Notes under the pieces: generated by a model
Told to the model about the DNA's origin: nothing
What the model saw: the letters and a program-made list of their open reading frames with translations, nothing else
The model's database searches: none
DNA from: Lotus japonicus
Lineage: Eukaryota > Streptophyta > Magnoliopsida > Fabales > Fabaceae
DNA: 64,000 nucleotides
Direction: 5' to 3'
NCBI RefSeq assembly: GCF_012489685.1
Contig: NC_080043.1
Span: 17,044,223 to 17,108,222 of the forward strand
Position numbers and translations under genes: made by a program
Shown: positions 22,313 through 34,559 of the stretch, piece by piece
Numbering within the stretch: the first letter of the stretch is position 1
Layout: each line of letters opens with the position of its first letter

Positions 22313-24600
22313 ATAAACGAATGACATTTAAATTGTTTTTATTAAGTTAATGATGTATGAATGTACACTAATCATATCATATCTTATACTATATACTATT
22401 TTCAAAACCAAAAAGTGGTAACGACAAGTGTCACCTGTTTATTTATGTCTTTTTTCATCATTTTTCTCTCTCATACTAAAATTAGTAGGTAGGTGATGTC
22501 ATATTTATATTTTCTAATTTTTTAGTAATTTAATTATTAAATAATTTCATATTTTTAAAAATAATCAATATATTAATATTGCATTGAATAGTTATTAATG
22601 ACATTATAATAATCAAAAAAAGTCTATTGTGACTTTTTCAAATAATTGTTGTATTAATTTTACATTTAATGGTTTTTAATAACATTAAAATAATTAATAA
22701 AAGTCTATTATGACTTTTCTACCATTAAGATGTATGCTGACAAAGTCTTTTTTTTAATAAATGTAATATCTTACATTCAGAATGATATCAAATATGCCAT
22801 AAAAAATTGCTATCAAATAATTTTAATGGATTGATTTGAAAATTAACCAAAAAAAATTGTATTTTATGTTTTCGTGTATACATCTTGAAGATTAAAATGG
22901 TTTTGGTATATTGATTTAAAGCATAACAAATTAGAATGTAACTAGAATTAGGAAAGAAAAAAAAAACTTAAATCGATCATGTACGTATTTAAGAAAGAAA
23001 AACGAGAGAGAAAATCTGAAAAAAGTCTGATGTATGCCGACAAAGTCTCTTATTCAATCTGTGCATGGCGCGGAATCAAAAAAGGAAATGGGAGAGATAT
23101 AGAGGCACTAGCCTAAGGGGGGGTGGGGGAGAGAGAGAGAGCTAAATTCTACCACAATGTTTGGAGACCATCAAGACAACAAATTGCTCATCTTTTTCGC
23201 CACAAGTATCCTTTCTCATCTTGATTAGAAACATAAGCCAAAGTGCAAGGAGGAAAGAAGTATAAAGGGAATCGAGTTTTTGGATCCTACCCAGGTCTGG
23301 AGAGAATCGATTCTCTCTCACGAAGAAGCAACCCAAAGCAGCTTTAAGAAGATCCATGGTTGGGTGCTGAATTCGATTCCCGAAATAGAGCATTCAAAAA
23401 TTAATGCTTGCTGGAGATCCACGTTTGTTGTTCCAAACTCGATTTTGGAAGAGGAGGACGCGCAACCGAACACACACTAAATTGTTGTTAGATGAGTCAC
23501 AAGGTTCTAATTGAGGGTCTGCTAATCAACTGATTTCAATTCTTTTGGATCAGGCAGCTGACTTTGATAATTGGATCAGCCGTTAGGAGTTGGATTGACT
23601 AATAATCAGCTGTTAGTTAATGGATCGGCGGCTAGTTAGCAGTTAGTTAATCAATTAGATGTTAATTACCTAATTTACACATTCTGAATTAGGCGGTTGC
23701 TTTCGTGTTGTTGGTCAACTCTTAGCTTGTCAACGGTTGTTAAATGACTGCTTCTTGACCTTTTAAATTGGTCAGCTGATTTGGGTGATCTACTCGTGTT
23801 GGTTCAAATAAATTTTAGATCACCCATGTCAATGTGGTTCACGTTTCGGTGCTTATAGGTTACGAAAACTCTTTGCAGATGAAAGAGTGAGTATGCGATT
23901 GAAGAAGAGCATAAAAGTTCTTTAGTTCCCACAGCGTGATAGGAAGAGGATGCAGTTGAAGAAAATCGTGTGCAGAGTAGGTTAATATTGATAGTCAGGA
24001 AAATGAAGGATCTAACGGAGTGAATTAGCAATCCTAAGTTTGCAGATTAGGTGGACTCATTAATCCAGATGTTGCATTTTAAGAGGGAAACAGAAATTTA
24101 TGAGACTGCATATAAGTTTTCCCCAAAGATTACTACTGATCTCAACCAAAAAATGATTTATATAGGTAATGCTGTGATGTTATATTTTGAAGTAAATGGG
24201 GTGCTGTAAATGAAACAAAGCAAAGTGTGAATAGTAAAATAGCATATAATCAAATGGAGTGGATAGTGTGCTCGGACAATTTGCATGGATTGCATGCTAA
24301 TTTTACCCATCCCCTACCATTGGCCACTCCCTCTTCCATGCCTTCCAGATTCCATCCATCATCATCACTTTTATCTTCAACCTTCATAACTAGCTAACTT
24401 CAAGTCTTAACCCTACCCCACCCCATTTTCTTTTCTTTTCAAGAAGAATCACCCAACATTACCAACACTAAAGAGACTTATTGTTTACTTCAAGTTTGCC
24501 ACAAAGTATTTGCTGTCAGTTAATCCTTTAATCTCCTCCACACTTCACATCAAATCATAAAGCACAACACAAAAAATATAGCTAATTAAGCAAACTTCTT
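22313..24600. other. Intergenic, no gene recognised
   Basis: AT-rich. A 'gtatgc(t/c)gacaaagtct' sequence occurs twice (near 22733 and 23033). A G-run followed by GA repeats is at 23117-23140. A degenerate stretch rich in 'agttagttaat' and 'ggatcagc' is at 23540-23660. Frames of 83 codons (23142-23393, minus) and 66 codons (23280-23480, plus) overlap on opposite strands and show no motif. 22382 begins with a TCTTATACTATATA sequence reminiscent of a Helitron 5' end, but no matching 3' end was found. Confidence 0.4.
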
Positions 24601-24812
24601 TGCAAAATGAACATTGTTTGGGAACAATATATGATCAAGCGCAAAGCAACATCATGCATGGATGTGCCACAAAAACCTTTTTTATTTTGCAAAATCTATC
24701 CTAAATTAAGCCTCTACAAGAGCATCTCTATTGTACCTCAATCCAACGTTGGTTGAAACCCAACCATAATAAAGCACAAAATGTAAAGGTAAGGCACCAT
24801 CTCATGTTTTGC

Positions 24813-27800
24813 TTAAGCATCATCAAGAGCGAGGACTCCAGGGAGTGGCTTCCCCTCAAGAAGCTCTAAGCTGGCACCGCCACCGGTGGAGATGTGGCTC
24901 ATCTTGTCTGCAAGCCCAACCTTCTCCACAGCAGCAACAGAGTCACCTCCTCCAATGATGGTTGTTACTCCCTTGCCACTTAGCTCTGCCAGTTTCTTGG
25001 CTATGGTCTGCACAGAAGATAGAATTATAAAAGTTGGAGCAGCAGAGTTTTAAGCTTCAAAGAGCCTTTAGATAAATCATTGCACTGGCAATGCAAAAGG
25101 TTCAAGATTTTAAGGCTTAACCGAAAGACAATTGCACACATGTTTAGGAAAGAGGTGAAACTTCTCATGATTTACCAAAGACAAACTCTTATAGCAAATT
25201 TAGCAATACAAGATCATATATCCCACATTGGATAATTGGATAAATTAAAACAAAAGGGGTGAGTTTTGGTTATAAATAAATTGAATACCTAATAGTAAGT
25301 CTAAAGAGAATGTTAAAAATAAAAAAATAAAAAACTCAAAGACCAGTTCATACAAAGATCCACCGACATTTGATTCATAACCAGTTTTATAATTTTTTCT
25401 TTAACCTACTTTTGAAAATCCAGTTTTTGCAGGTTTATTGGACTGGCCAAAGGACCACTGTGCAATTCTGAAAACTAGAGTACTTGTTAATTGTGGTCAT
25501 GCTTATGAAGGGTCCAGGTTCAGAAAACAGATAAATGATTAGCAGTTCTTCACAGTGAAGCAATTTTGCAAGAACGTTCAGAAATGGTGGATGATTTATA
25601 AGGTGAACTTTTCATAAATTCCAAATCATTCATACCTCTGTTCCTACTGCAAACTTATCAAACTCAAACACACCCATTGGTCCATTCCAAATGACGGTCT
25701 GAGTCTTGTCCAATGCTTCACCAAATGTTTTGATGGAATCAGGTCCAATATCCAACCCCATCCATCCGTCAGGGATGCTTGAAGCTGGCACAGTCTGCAG
25801 AAATATAAAAAAATCTTAAAGTACATATCAACATTCTAAACACTAATATATGCGTATGGGATCATAAAGCTATGGAAATAACCAGTTCAAGTAACATTTC
25901 CTTAGTTTAAAAATGTAGAGAAGTTGTCATTGCACCATAGAATTCCTAAATTGTCATTTATAATTGTACTGTATCCTCAATCCCCAGTTGACCATTTGTT
26001 TCAAAAAGAAGAGTCCTCACAAGTGGTGCGTGGTAGTGAACCAGTGCAAATACTGGAGAACAAAATTATAAATCTAACTCTCAGAGAAAGCTAGAGCCTA
26101 GTACCTTGCTGTTAGCATCAGCGGAAAACTTGTCCGCTATGACAACATCAGTTGGGAGCAAAAGGGCAACTCCTTTAGCCTTGGCCTTTTCAAGAAGTGA
26201 AGTTGCAAGATTAAGCTTGTCTTCCTCCACAAGTGATGACCCAACTGCAAGACCCTGGGCTTTGTAGAAGGTATAGATCATTCCTCCACCAAGCAAGAGA
26301 TAATCAACTTTCTCCAACAAGGATTCAATAACTCCAATCTTGGACGACACCTTTGACCCGCCCACAATAGCAGCAAATGGTTTCTTAGGGTTTGACACGG
26401 CTCCAACTAGATAGTCAAGTTCCTGAAACAATTATACAAACATTAGATCAAGATCAATCAACAGTAAGTATGTGTTTGGATACCGGTTGAGTGCATCCCA
26501 GTCCATAAAGAGTTTTGTTCACTATTTGTCTCGAAGTGATTGCTATCGTCCAGGTATCCAAACATGGTATCTAAACATATCCTAAATGAATTGCCCAACA
26601 TACAATGCAAATGCAATTACATCCCACATACCTTCTGCATAAGGAATCCAGCAACGGCGGGCTTCAAATATTTAGCAACACCTTCTGTAGAAGCATGAGC
26701 TCTGTGGGCAGTGCCAAATGCATCATTCACATAGAGATCAGCAAGAGATGCCAATTTCTTTGCGAATTCAGGATCATTCTTCTCTTCCTCCTTGTAGAAC
26801 CTCACATTCTCTAGAAGAATGACACCGCCTTCTGGAATTTGTGCAACCAACTTCTCAACTTCCTCACCAATAGAGTCGCTAGCAATCTTAACCTATATAA
26901 TCAAGAGAGAATAAGATGATTAATGAAAAGCAAATCAAGCAAATTAGAGGGGTTCGAGATAGTGCCTAAACAGAACAGAGCAATTTAGAATCCACACCTC
27001 AGTTCCAAGAAGCTCAGAAAGCCTAGGCACAAGTGGCTTCAAACTGTATTTAGGTGTTACACCCTTTGGCCGTCCCTGAAAGCAGCATAGCATGTTCAAG
27101 GTTAATATTAGTTTACAAACTACTACCAATCACATAAATCACATTTAATAATTTGATGGTTGCTTAATCTTTAATCTGCGGCCAACGGCAAGTTCAAGGT
27201 CAAACTAATTTTCAAGTTACTACCAATCACTCACATCACACTTCTTAGATTGATGGTTGCTTAAACTTCAACTAACACATTAAAAAACCTTCAAAAATCA
27301 AAAAGTTTAAAAAAGAAACAGACAACAACATGACCATATCAGTAAACCCTCCAGATTTATGTCTTCCAAAGATCTCATTAACAAAACAAAATAAAACCTC
27401 AGTCAAATTAATTTCAACAAAAAAAACATTAAACCACAACTTGAATCAACATCAATCAAACTTAGAAACAAAAACAATAGTTCAACAAAAATCCAATAGC
27501 CCATCAATGAAAACCCATGTTAAGTACTAAAACTCAAAGCAAATCTCACAAACTCAGAATCCAAATCATGCAAAACCCAAAAAAAAAAAACACAGACCCA
27601 GATCTGAAAATCCCATCAAATGGATAGAAATCATACCAGATGGCTGGAAAGGATGACCTTAGCACCAAAACCAGTCAAGTACTTGATGGTAGGCACAGCA
27701 GCACGAACTCTAGTATCATCAGTGATGTTAAGGTTATCATCCAAAGGAACATTCAGATCAACCCTGACAAACACCCTCTTCCCCTTCAAATCAGCCTCCT

Positions 27801-27831
27801 TCAATGTTCCAACACTCCTCTTAGTCGCCAT
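24813..27831 (-). CDS. PGK: Phosphoglycerate kinase, cytosolic
   Basis: Six coding exons on the minus strand: 27831-27637, 27075-26998, 26892-26632, 26422-26105, 25794-25636 and 25007-24813. All junctions are GT-AG and they total 1206 bp, giving 401 aa, the usual cytosolic plant length. The enzyme converts 1,3-bisphosphoglycerate plus ADP to 3-phosphoglycerate plus ATP in glycolysis, reversibly. Visible motifs: '[10 protein letters not shown]' (substrate-binding N domain), '[12 protein letters not shown]', '[12 protein letters not shown]', '[16 protein letters not shown]', '[14 protein letters not shown]', '[13 protein letters not shown]' (nucleotide side) and '[19 protein letters not shown]'. 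It starts at MATKRSVGT with no transit peptide, so it is cytosolic. A 5'-UTR intron is likely (27939-27835, GTGAGT...TTTCAG). The plastid paralogue lies 9 kb away in the same orientation. No lesion seen. Confidence 0.97.
26469..26580. mobile_element. Small foldback insertion in PGK intron 3
   Basis: About 110 bp bounded by 'tatgtgtttggatacc' on the left and its near inverse 'ggtatctaaacata' on the right, with a second inverse 'ggtatccaaacat' just inside. MITE-like; the TSD is not clear. A relative with the same 'tatgtttggatacc' terminus lies in an intron of the plastid PGK gene. Confidence 0.5.
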
Positions 27832-28020
27832 CTTCTGAAAAATCACCTTCAAAATCGAAAAACAAGGGGAAAAGATAAACAAACAAACAATGATTGGAAC
27901 GAACCAAACAAGAGAAACAACGTTGATGGCGAAACTCACAATGGGTTTATAGTTGAAATCGCAGGTTAAGGTTAACGAGATCGGTTCAGACAGTGAACGA
28001 TGGAACGAACGTTCTGGAAG

Positions 28021-28027
28021 ATTTATA
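28021..28027 (-). promoter_or_regulatory. TATA box of cytosolic PGK
   Basis: TATAAAT on the minus strand about 190 bases before the ATG and about 80 bases before the inferred 5'-UTR intron donor. A start near 27995 would give a spliced leader of roughly 60 bases. Confidence 0.45.
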
Positions 28028-28293
28028 GAGAAAGCTCTCTGGGCTTGGGTTTGGTGCCACACGTGTGTACGGCACGTGTGAATGCTTTTCTTGTGTGGCA
28101 CGGTGGGCACAGCAGAACTAGAAAGAATCTATGGAAATTGTTAGCCCAAGGTTTTTGGGTTCAAAGTTTTAATGTCCTATGAATAAAATATAAACCAACA
28201 AATTACTAAAAGTCTTGAAATTTTAATTTTAATTTTTTTTAGATATAATGTGATTTTAATTCACCTCATTTATATAAAGTAACTTAGACAACC

Positions 28294-28467
28294 CAAGAGA
28301 GGTAGCTCAGTTGGCAACGCAGACTGAATGTGTGGGAAGAGCTATCGGATTCGATCCCCAAATAATACACCCTGGAGGAGAGATGAGAAGCCTTACCTGT
28401 GATTAAATCTTGAATCTGACGACATTCAAAAGGTGACCGTTACCGGATGTAAATACCAAAAAAAAAA
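28294..28467 (+). mobile_element. tRNA-derived SINE
   Basis: Pol III A box 'gtagctcagttgg' (28302-28314) and B box 'gattcgatccc', a tRNA-unrelated body and a 3' A tail at about 28458-28467. The flanking repeat aacttagaca(a/g)cc at 28281-28293 and 28468-28480 is a 13-bp TSD with one mismatch. Confidence 0.85.
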
Positions 28468-28480
28468 AACTTAGACAGCC

Positions 28481-29088
28481 TTTTTTATTATATCAATTTT
28501 TTAAATGATTAAAAATGTAATTCTTTATTTTTCCCTAAAATTACACTATTTTTTCTAGATGAATGATAAGCGAAAATAATATAAATGAAAGTGTACAAGA
28601 GGAATAAATTCCTTCATATTCATGTAAAAGTTGTAAATTAAATTGTTCATTTAAATTATATATTATTATCATGTTGTCTAGAATGTTTCAGTTTCACACT
28701 TTTAAAATGACATTACATTCATTTTCTCCACAAAAATGTTACATTCATTTTCTCCGTCCCTTGTAATAATTTGACATTTTCTTTTGATACATCGGAAATG
28801 AATAATTTGACATTTTCCTGACTAGCCGATTTTTTTTTACTAAATGAAAAACATGGATGATTTATTTTTATTTATTTTGTTGAGTTTTAGAGGATAATGA
28901 AGTAAATGTAGAATTATTAGATTATATTAGATTGGATGTGAATTCATACAAAAATAACAATTAATGCATTTTTTTTTGAAAGAAACAATGCATTGTGACT
29001 TAGTATAAACTTCTAAAATTAAATCTGATACATGGAATAATCAATAAGGATTTTATATCTAGTCTATATGTATCAAAATTTAAATTTA
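28481..29088. other. AT-rich intergenic, no gene
   Basis: No frame, RNA gene or element border recognised. A short duplicated patch with 'ataatttgacattttc' occurs near 28766 and 28802. Confidence 0.5.
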
Positions 29089-29105
29089 GTAATGATTTGG
29101 AACTT

Positions 29106-29246
29106 TTATTTTTAATAGGCAAATGTTAGTTGTTAAAAATATTAGTAAATTAATCTCTCCTCCGGGTTCGAACTCGGGACTCTTCACTCTTCACCCCACC
29201 CAACTCTTATGTCCCTAGCTTACCAATTGAGTTATCATTTGGTGAC
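29106..29246 (-). mobile_element. tRNA-derived SINE, second family
   Basis: On the minus strand: an A-box-like 'aactcaattggtaag', a B box 'gagttcgaacccgg' and a short A-rich tail (T-rich at 29103-29115). A perfect 17-bp TSD, gtaatgatttggaactt, lies at 29089-29105 and 29247-29263. It is similar in layout to the SINE at 41917-42033. Confidence 0.85.
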
Positions 29247-29263
29247 GTAATGATTTGGAACTT

Positions 29264-29705
29264 AATGTAAAGATACCACATAATTCTCATATTTTGCAAA
29301 ACTGAAATTAAAAATAAAATCGAATCTTACATGATTCTAGAACATTTGTTGAATTATATGAAGAAAACAGGCGTCAAAAACAGGCCTAGAGGGAAAGTCA
29401 AAAATGAAAAGGGAATATAAGAGGAGAGAGGAAGAAATTCCGAAGGATATTCCATTCAGCATGTAACTCTTTCAATTTATTTTATTCTCCGTATTTCTCT
29501 AAAAAAGATTATTTTATTCTCCTTGGAGTTAAAAATTGGTAATATATGCACAGTGATTAGCTGCTTTAATTATACGCAGACTAGGAGGCCCCGCTATACT
29601 CGAAAGATATTTGATATTTAGATTTAAGAGTTAAAGATCAAATTTTTGTTTCTGTAGGCAGCTGACCGGGTCCTTGAAGCTTTGCTTTGGAGCCGCTGTT
29701 GTTCG
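29264..29705. other. Intergenic; right end may be LINE-derived
   Basis: AT-rich with no gene. From about 29655 the plus strand has coding-like sequence ('RVLEALLWSRCC') that continues after the hAT insertion at 33981; see the A-tailed sequence there. Confidence 0.35.
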
Positions 29706-29985
29706 CTCACCACTAGGGATGTCAAAATTATCTACATCCGTGGATAAAAACCCGTTATGGGTAAAATTACTTGCGCTCACAGGCATCCACGGATTTATTT
29801 AATGGATATTTCTACTATTCATTTATTAATGGGACGAGTACGAATATTGATGTATTCATACACATTGATACTCACCCAATATATAAAATACTAAAATATA
29901 TTTTATGTATATACATAAATGTATATTAAGTCTAATATCTAATGAATTTGTGTTTGAGTTATAGTTCTGCTTCAAGTAAACTTAT

Positions 29986-31103
29986 TGATGACCCGGATTT
30001 AGTGTTGTTTTTAGGGTCATTTCTTTGTTAGTTTTGAGTCTTTTTGTTGAGTCTCATATAGTGTTTCATGCATTCTCATGCATTTTTATCTTTCTTTGTA
30101 TTTTTACTTTGCTTTGGTAATTTTGTAGTTTTGTAGGGACTTTTCTTGCATTTTAAGTAAGTTTAAGACTTGCATAACTTTTCTTATTTTATTTGAGGGT
30201 TCTCTTTGCTAATAGACTCTTGGAGCTTCTGGATATTTCCTTGGCTTTGTGGTTGGGTTTTCAGGTCTGAAACTGAAGGAGAAGGAAGGTCAAGAAGCTT
30301 GGAATTGAAGGAAGGCTTAAAGAGGCTTGAACAGGAGTTAAGAGGAAGATCAAAAAGGATTTCCAGCGTGGAGCGCCTAGGCGTGCTCCATTGGCGCCTA
30401 GGCGCCAATTACTTTTTCCAGGGTTTCTGGAATTGGCGCCTAGGCATGCTCAATTGGCACCTAGGCGCCAATTGCCTTCCAGAGGCACATTTTCAGCTTG
30501 AATTGACGCTCATGTAAGAATTTTCATGTTAAAGTTATAATCTTAAGTTCTTTTCCACATGTTCTTCTTCTTCTTTCCATGAATCTCATTTTCTGAATTT
30601 CAATCTAAGCTTGTATGCATGCTTGCTTTATGCTTTTCTATAATCAGAACGGAAGTTTTTTATAGATTAGGGAACCGATTTGGGATTACCCCTTCTATGT
30701 TTGCTACTAGGAATAGAGGAAGGGTTGGGGTTTGATGGCCTGAATTTGCATGATCTAAAACCTCATATAAATGACTAAGTACACAAGGAATTGGGCTTAG
30801 CTTTTAGTATGAGAGAATCGCTTATGTGAGGAATCAATAAGTGAGTAACTAGGCTATATCATCAAGGAGAGATTCATGAGTTCATGTGCTTAGAATGATG
30901 TACTTGAATTGACTAGTTGAACAAGAACCCAAAGCATTTCCATCTCTGTTTTTCTTATATTTTATCTTTGCTACATCGACCTATTTGTGTTTCAATAAAA
31001 CAAACCTTTGAACTCAAGGCTTAAACCGAATTTAGTCACTCACAATCCCTATGGTTCGATATTTAAAATCGGGTGGATTCGTACACTTGCGGATTTACCA
31101 ACA
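29986..31103 (+). repeat. Left (5') LTR of the LARD-like element
   Basis: 1118 bp. It contains the palindrome GGCGCCTAGGCGCC at 30393-30406 and related copies to 30480. It lacks the ~110-bp segment with the TATA box that the right LTR has, carrying unrelated sequence at about 30508-30590 instead. Confidence 0.88.
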
Positions 31104-31109
31104 AGTTTT

Positions 31110-31127
31110 TGGCGCCGTTGTCGGGGA
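31110..31127 (+). other. Primer-binding site, Asp tRNA
   Basis: TGGCGCCGTTGTCGGGGA begins seven bases after the left LTR. It complements the 3' end of plant Asp tRNA with one mismatch (T for C). Confidence 0.88.
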
Positions 31128-32548
31128 TTGTTTGTGATTTTTGGTTTTTGTTACGAGTTTGAAGTATAGTCTACCTAAGACTATAACTTAGGGCTGAATG
31201 GGAGACAACCCATTTTTTTTTTCAGGTTTACGTTTTTGTTTCTTTTGTTAGTTTTTTAGGAAATAAAAGTGGAGAACACTTGGAGGCACTCAATCACTTG
31301 GAAGGAGGTTCTATTCTTACTCTGAGTTTAGTTCATGCATTTTTGCATATTTTTCTTTTGTATCCTTTTGTTTTTGTTTATCATTTTCGATCATGCATTG
31401 TTATATAGAGTCTTTTACACCTTGGTCTTTATACCTTTCACTCAAATGACATGTTCCCAAGTCTTGCTCACTTACATGATGCTGGTTTTGAAAATGTTTT
31501 TAAGTGGATACTTTGTGCTTTCTTTTGGGGAGTGATTGTATGTTTGGGAAAGAGAGGGGGAGATTTCGGTCTTCTAAGTGTTGACCTGAGGTTAGAGTTG
31601 ATGTGAGTCCACAAGGGTCCAACTTTGACCCTTCACTATATAATTTCCCTGGAGGATCCTGACTCACTTGCACTTCTTGGTTCTGTGTTTCATTTTGTGC
31701 ACCCTTGAGAGTAGCTCTATGAGACTTGCATTTTTTGAGACCGGTAGGTTTTCTTGGACTTCAGATTTTGTTTTATAACATCTTTGTCCCTAGTCGACCC
31801 TTTTGAGTCTTATGGGGATTTTATTGTTACCTTGTTTATTGGGCTGGATGATTGGTTGGATTCAATGGGGAGTTGTGGTCCTTAAATCTTAATGGAGCTA
31901 GTTTTTGAAAAGTGAAATTGTCCCTTGCCCCAAAGAAAAAAATCAAAAAAATTAAAAAGAGAAAATGAACTCCATGGGTGGATGGAGTTCCAAAAAAGTC
32001 AAAAGAAAAAAATGAACTCCATGGATTGGGTGGAGTTCCAAAAAAAAGAAAAAATTCTGAAACAAAAGGGGGTTGAGAGACTTGTGTGCTAAGTATCAAT
32101 TGCTTTAAGATTTCATGAAGGACCACACTCAAATTTTGTGCAGCCTTAGTCTTCCTTAGGGACCACCTACCATGTGCTTTACCTAGCCAACATCATAACC
32201 CTTTTGAAGTCTCGTTGAATAATGCATTGTCGACTTTAGTTGCTCTTGAGTGAATGATTCCCAAGACTTATGAACTTGCTTGTGTCCTCAGTGCACTAAA
32301 CAATTGTCTCATGCGAGGATGTTAGCTCTAAATGCTTCTCATAGTGGACTCTAAATCTTCTTTTTCTAAGAGTTGCATAAGGTTGATTGTTGTATCTTTC
32401 TCTTGGAACTAACTACATTCACTTGATCCCCCGGTTTTCTGAAAATGTATCCCTCTTTTGGCATGTGTGTTGGGAGTTATTCTTTGTGCTTGAGGGCAAG
32501 TTAATCTTAGTGACGCTCGAGGGCGAGCTGTCGTTGAGTATAGTGGTG

Positions 32549-33676
32549 TGATGACCCGGATTTAATATTGTTTTTAGGGTCATTTCTTTGTTAGTTTTGA
32601 GTCTTTTTGTTGAGTCTCATATAGTGTTTCATGCATTTTCATGCATTTTTTTATTTCTTTGTGTTTTTACTTTGCTTTGGTAATTTTGAAGTTTTATAGG
32701 GACTTTTCTTGCATTTTAAGTAAGTTTAGGACTTGCATAACTTTTCTTATTTTATTTGAGGGTTCTCTTTGCTAATAGACTCTTGGAGCTTCTGGATATT
32801 TCCTTGGCTTTGTGGTTAGGTTTTCAGGTCTGAAACTGAAGGAGAAGGAAGGTCAAGAAGCTTGGAATTGAAGGAAGGCTTAAAGAGGCTTGAAGAGGAG
32901 TTAAGAGGAAGATAAAAAGGCTTTCCAACGAGCTTGGAGCGCCTAGGCGTGCTCCATTGGCGCCAATTACTTTTTCCAGGGTTTCTGGAATTGGCGCCTA
33001 GGCATGCTCAATTGCCTGCCAGAGGCACATTTTCAGCTTGAATTGGCGCTCAGGCGTGCTGAATTGGCGCCTGAGCGCCCGAAACAGCCCAGACTCGTGA
33101 TTTTTGCCTATAAATAGGATTCTTGTCATTTTCTCTTGTATCTTTTCATACTTTGTAAAATTTTTCTGAATTTCAATCTAAGCTTGTATGCATGCTTGCT
33201 TTATGCTTTTCTATAATCAGAACAGAAGTTTGTTATAGATTAGGGAACCGATTTGGGATTACCCCTTCTATGCTTGCTACTAGGATAGAGGAAGGGTTGG
33301 GGTTTGATGGCCTGAATTTGCATGATCTAAAACCTCATATAAATGACTAAGTACACAAGGAATTGGGCTTAGCTTTTAGTATGAGAGAATTGCTTATGTG
33401 AGTAATCAATAAGTGAGTAACTAGGCTATATCATCAAGGAGAGATTCATGAGTTCATGTGCTTAGAATGATGTACTTGAATTGACTAGTTGAACAAGGAA
33501 CCCAAAGCATTTCCATCTCTGTTTTTCTTATATTTTATCTTTGCTACATCGACCTATCTTTGTTTCAATAAAACAAACCTTTGAACTCAAGGCTTAAACC
33601 GAATTTAGCCACTCACAATCCCTCTGGTTCGATATTTAAAACCGGGTGGATTCGTACACTTGCGGATTTACACACA
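32549..33676 (+). repeat. Right (3') LTR of the LARD-like element
   Basis: 1128 bp. It has fewer copies of the GGCGCCTAGG motif than the left LTR but includes 'ggcgctcaggcg' copies and a TATA box at 33109-33116. Confidence 0.88.
33109..33116 (+). promoter_or_regulatory. TATA box in right LTR
   Basis: TATAAATA within 'gcctataaatagg', a typical plant LTR promoter. It is absent from the left LTR, where it would be needed for element transcription. Confidence 0.6.
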
Positions 33677-33980
33677 CTTATACAATGGTAATGGTGAAAA
33701 GAAGCCCTTAGACCCAAAAAGAGTATAAAAGAAGTATTTTCCTTTACACATTGGTTGATTGTAAAGTCTAATCTTAAATTTTATTTTTAATATAATTTTA
33801 TTTTGAACAAATATATGTGAATTCATTTATGTTCATGGGTGTCGGGTGTCCATGGATATCCACAAATATTTTAAAATCAGGTTAAAACTCACTTAATTGA
33901 TATCCATGCGGGTATGGAGCGGGTACGTGGGTATATACGATCCATGCCCACCCGTACCCATTGACATCCCTACTCACCAC

Positions 33981-34308
33981 TGTTCTGTCGCCCAGTTCCT
34001 GAGGTTGTCTAGGGTTTGGAGAATCCAAAGGCTTAGGTTTGGGTGACCCATGTCCTCATGGGCTTAATGTTATGGGCCTATTTCCTTTGGTGTATCTTGT
34101 AAGTAGTTTGGCTGTAATCTCACTTAGTTCTAACTTTGTTTAGATGTCCTAAGTAGTCATGAGCTTAAATGTTTTTAAACTACCTTGTAAGTTGGTTTGG
34201 GCTAAGGGTTCAAATTTCTTTCATTCATTGAATGAACATTTGTTGAAAGTGCCTTCATGCTGCTCTTTTATTAAATGAATCATGAACCTTCGACCAAAAA
34301 AAAAAAAG
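33981..34308 (+). pseudogene. A-tailed retroposon or LINE 3' end, split by the hAT
   Basis: Sequence from about 29655-29713 continues here after the hAT element and ends in a 12-base A run at 34297-34308. It reads like the last codons and 3' UTR of a plant LINE but has stops and no clear TSD. Low certainty. Confidence 0.3.
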
Positions 34309-34559
34309 AGTATCAAGTTGCTTCATCTAACCATTAATATTTTTCTTTAATTTTTAAATACACAAAAATAAATAGCTAAATTAAATAAATTGACACTCTT
34401 AAAAAAAATTCCACATTGTTGATGGATTATTCTCATTTCCAAAAAAAAATTCCAATAGAGAAGATCCATAAATTTTTTGCTCGGATGTTTTTTTAATATT
34501 GATATCTTGTAGTATTTTACTATATTGTTAATTCTTTAATAAAAATATCTTCCAAACTT

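Larger units (their letters stand above)
29986..33676 (+). mobile_element. Non-coding LTR retrotransposon (LARD-like)
   Basis: LTRs 29986-31103 and 32549-33676 start TG and end ACA; the 5-bp TSD cttat is at 29981-29985 and 33677-33681. A primer-binding site for Asp tRNA follows the left LTR. The 1445-bp interior has no frame worth calling and contains short repeats with 'gaactccatgg' near 31965-32045. It must have moved with proteins from an autonomous Ty3/gypsy relative; Asp-tRNA priming is typical of Tat/Athila-type elements. The LTRs have diverged, including segment differences, so it is much older than the gag-only element upstream. Confidence 0.9.
29714..33972. mobile_element. Non-autonomous hAT element hosting an LTR element
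   Basis: The termini are TAGGGATGTCAA on the left and its inverse TTGACATCCCTA on the right, a common hAT terminus in plants. A perfect 8-bp TSD, ctcaccac, lies at 29706-29713 and 33973-33980. Removing the nested LTR element and its TSD leaves about 563 bp with no coding capacity. Subterminal sequence has several 'catccgtgg', 'ggatatcca' type motifs, as expected for transposase binding. Confidence 0.9.

Noticed and set aside
22382..23080. Helitron 5' end and body
   Set aside because: TCTTATACTATATA looks like a Helitron start, but no hairpin plus CTRR end could be paired with it.
23142..23480. Small overlapping genes on both strands
   Set aside because: Overlapping 83- and 66-codon frames, no motif, no splice support.
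28302..28365. Possible tRNA gene
   Set aside because: The A and B boxes belong to a SINE with TSD and A tail; no complete cloverleaf.
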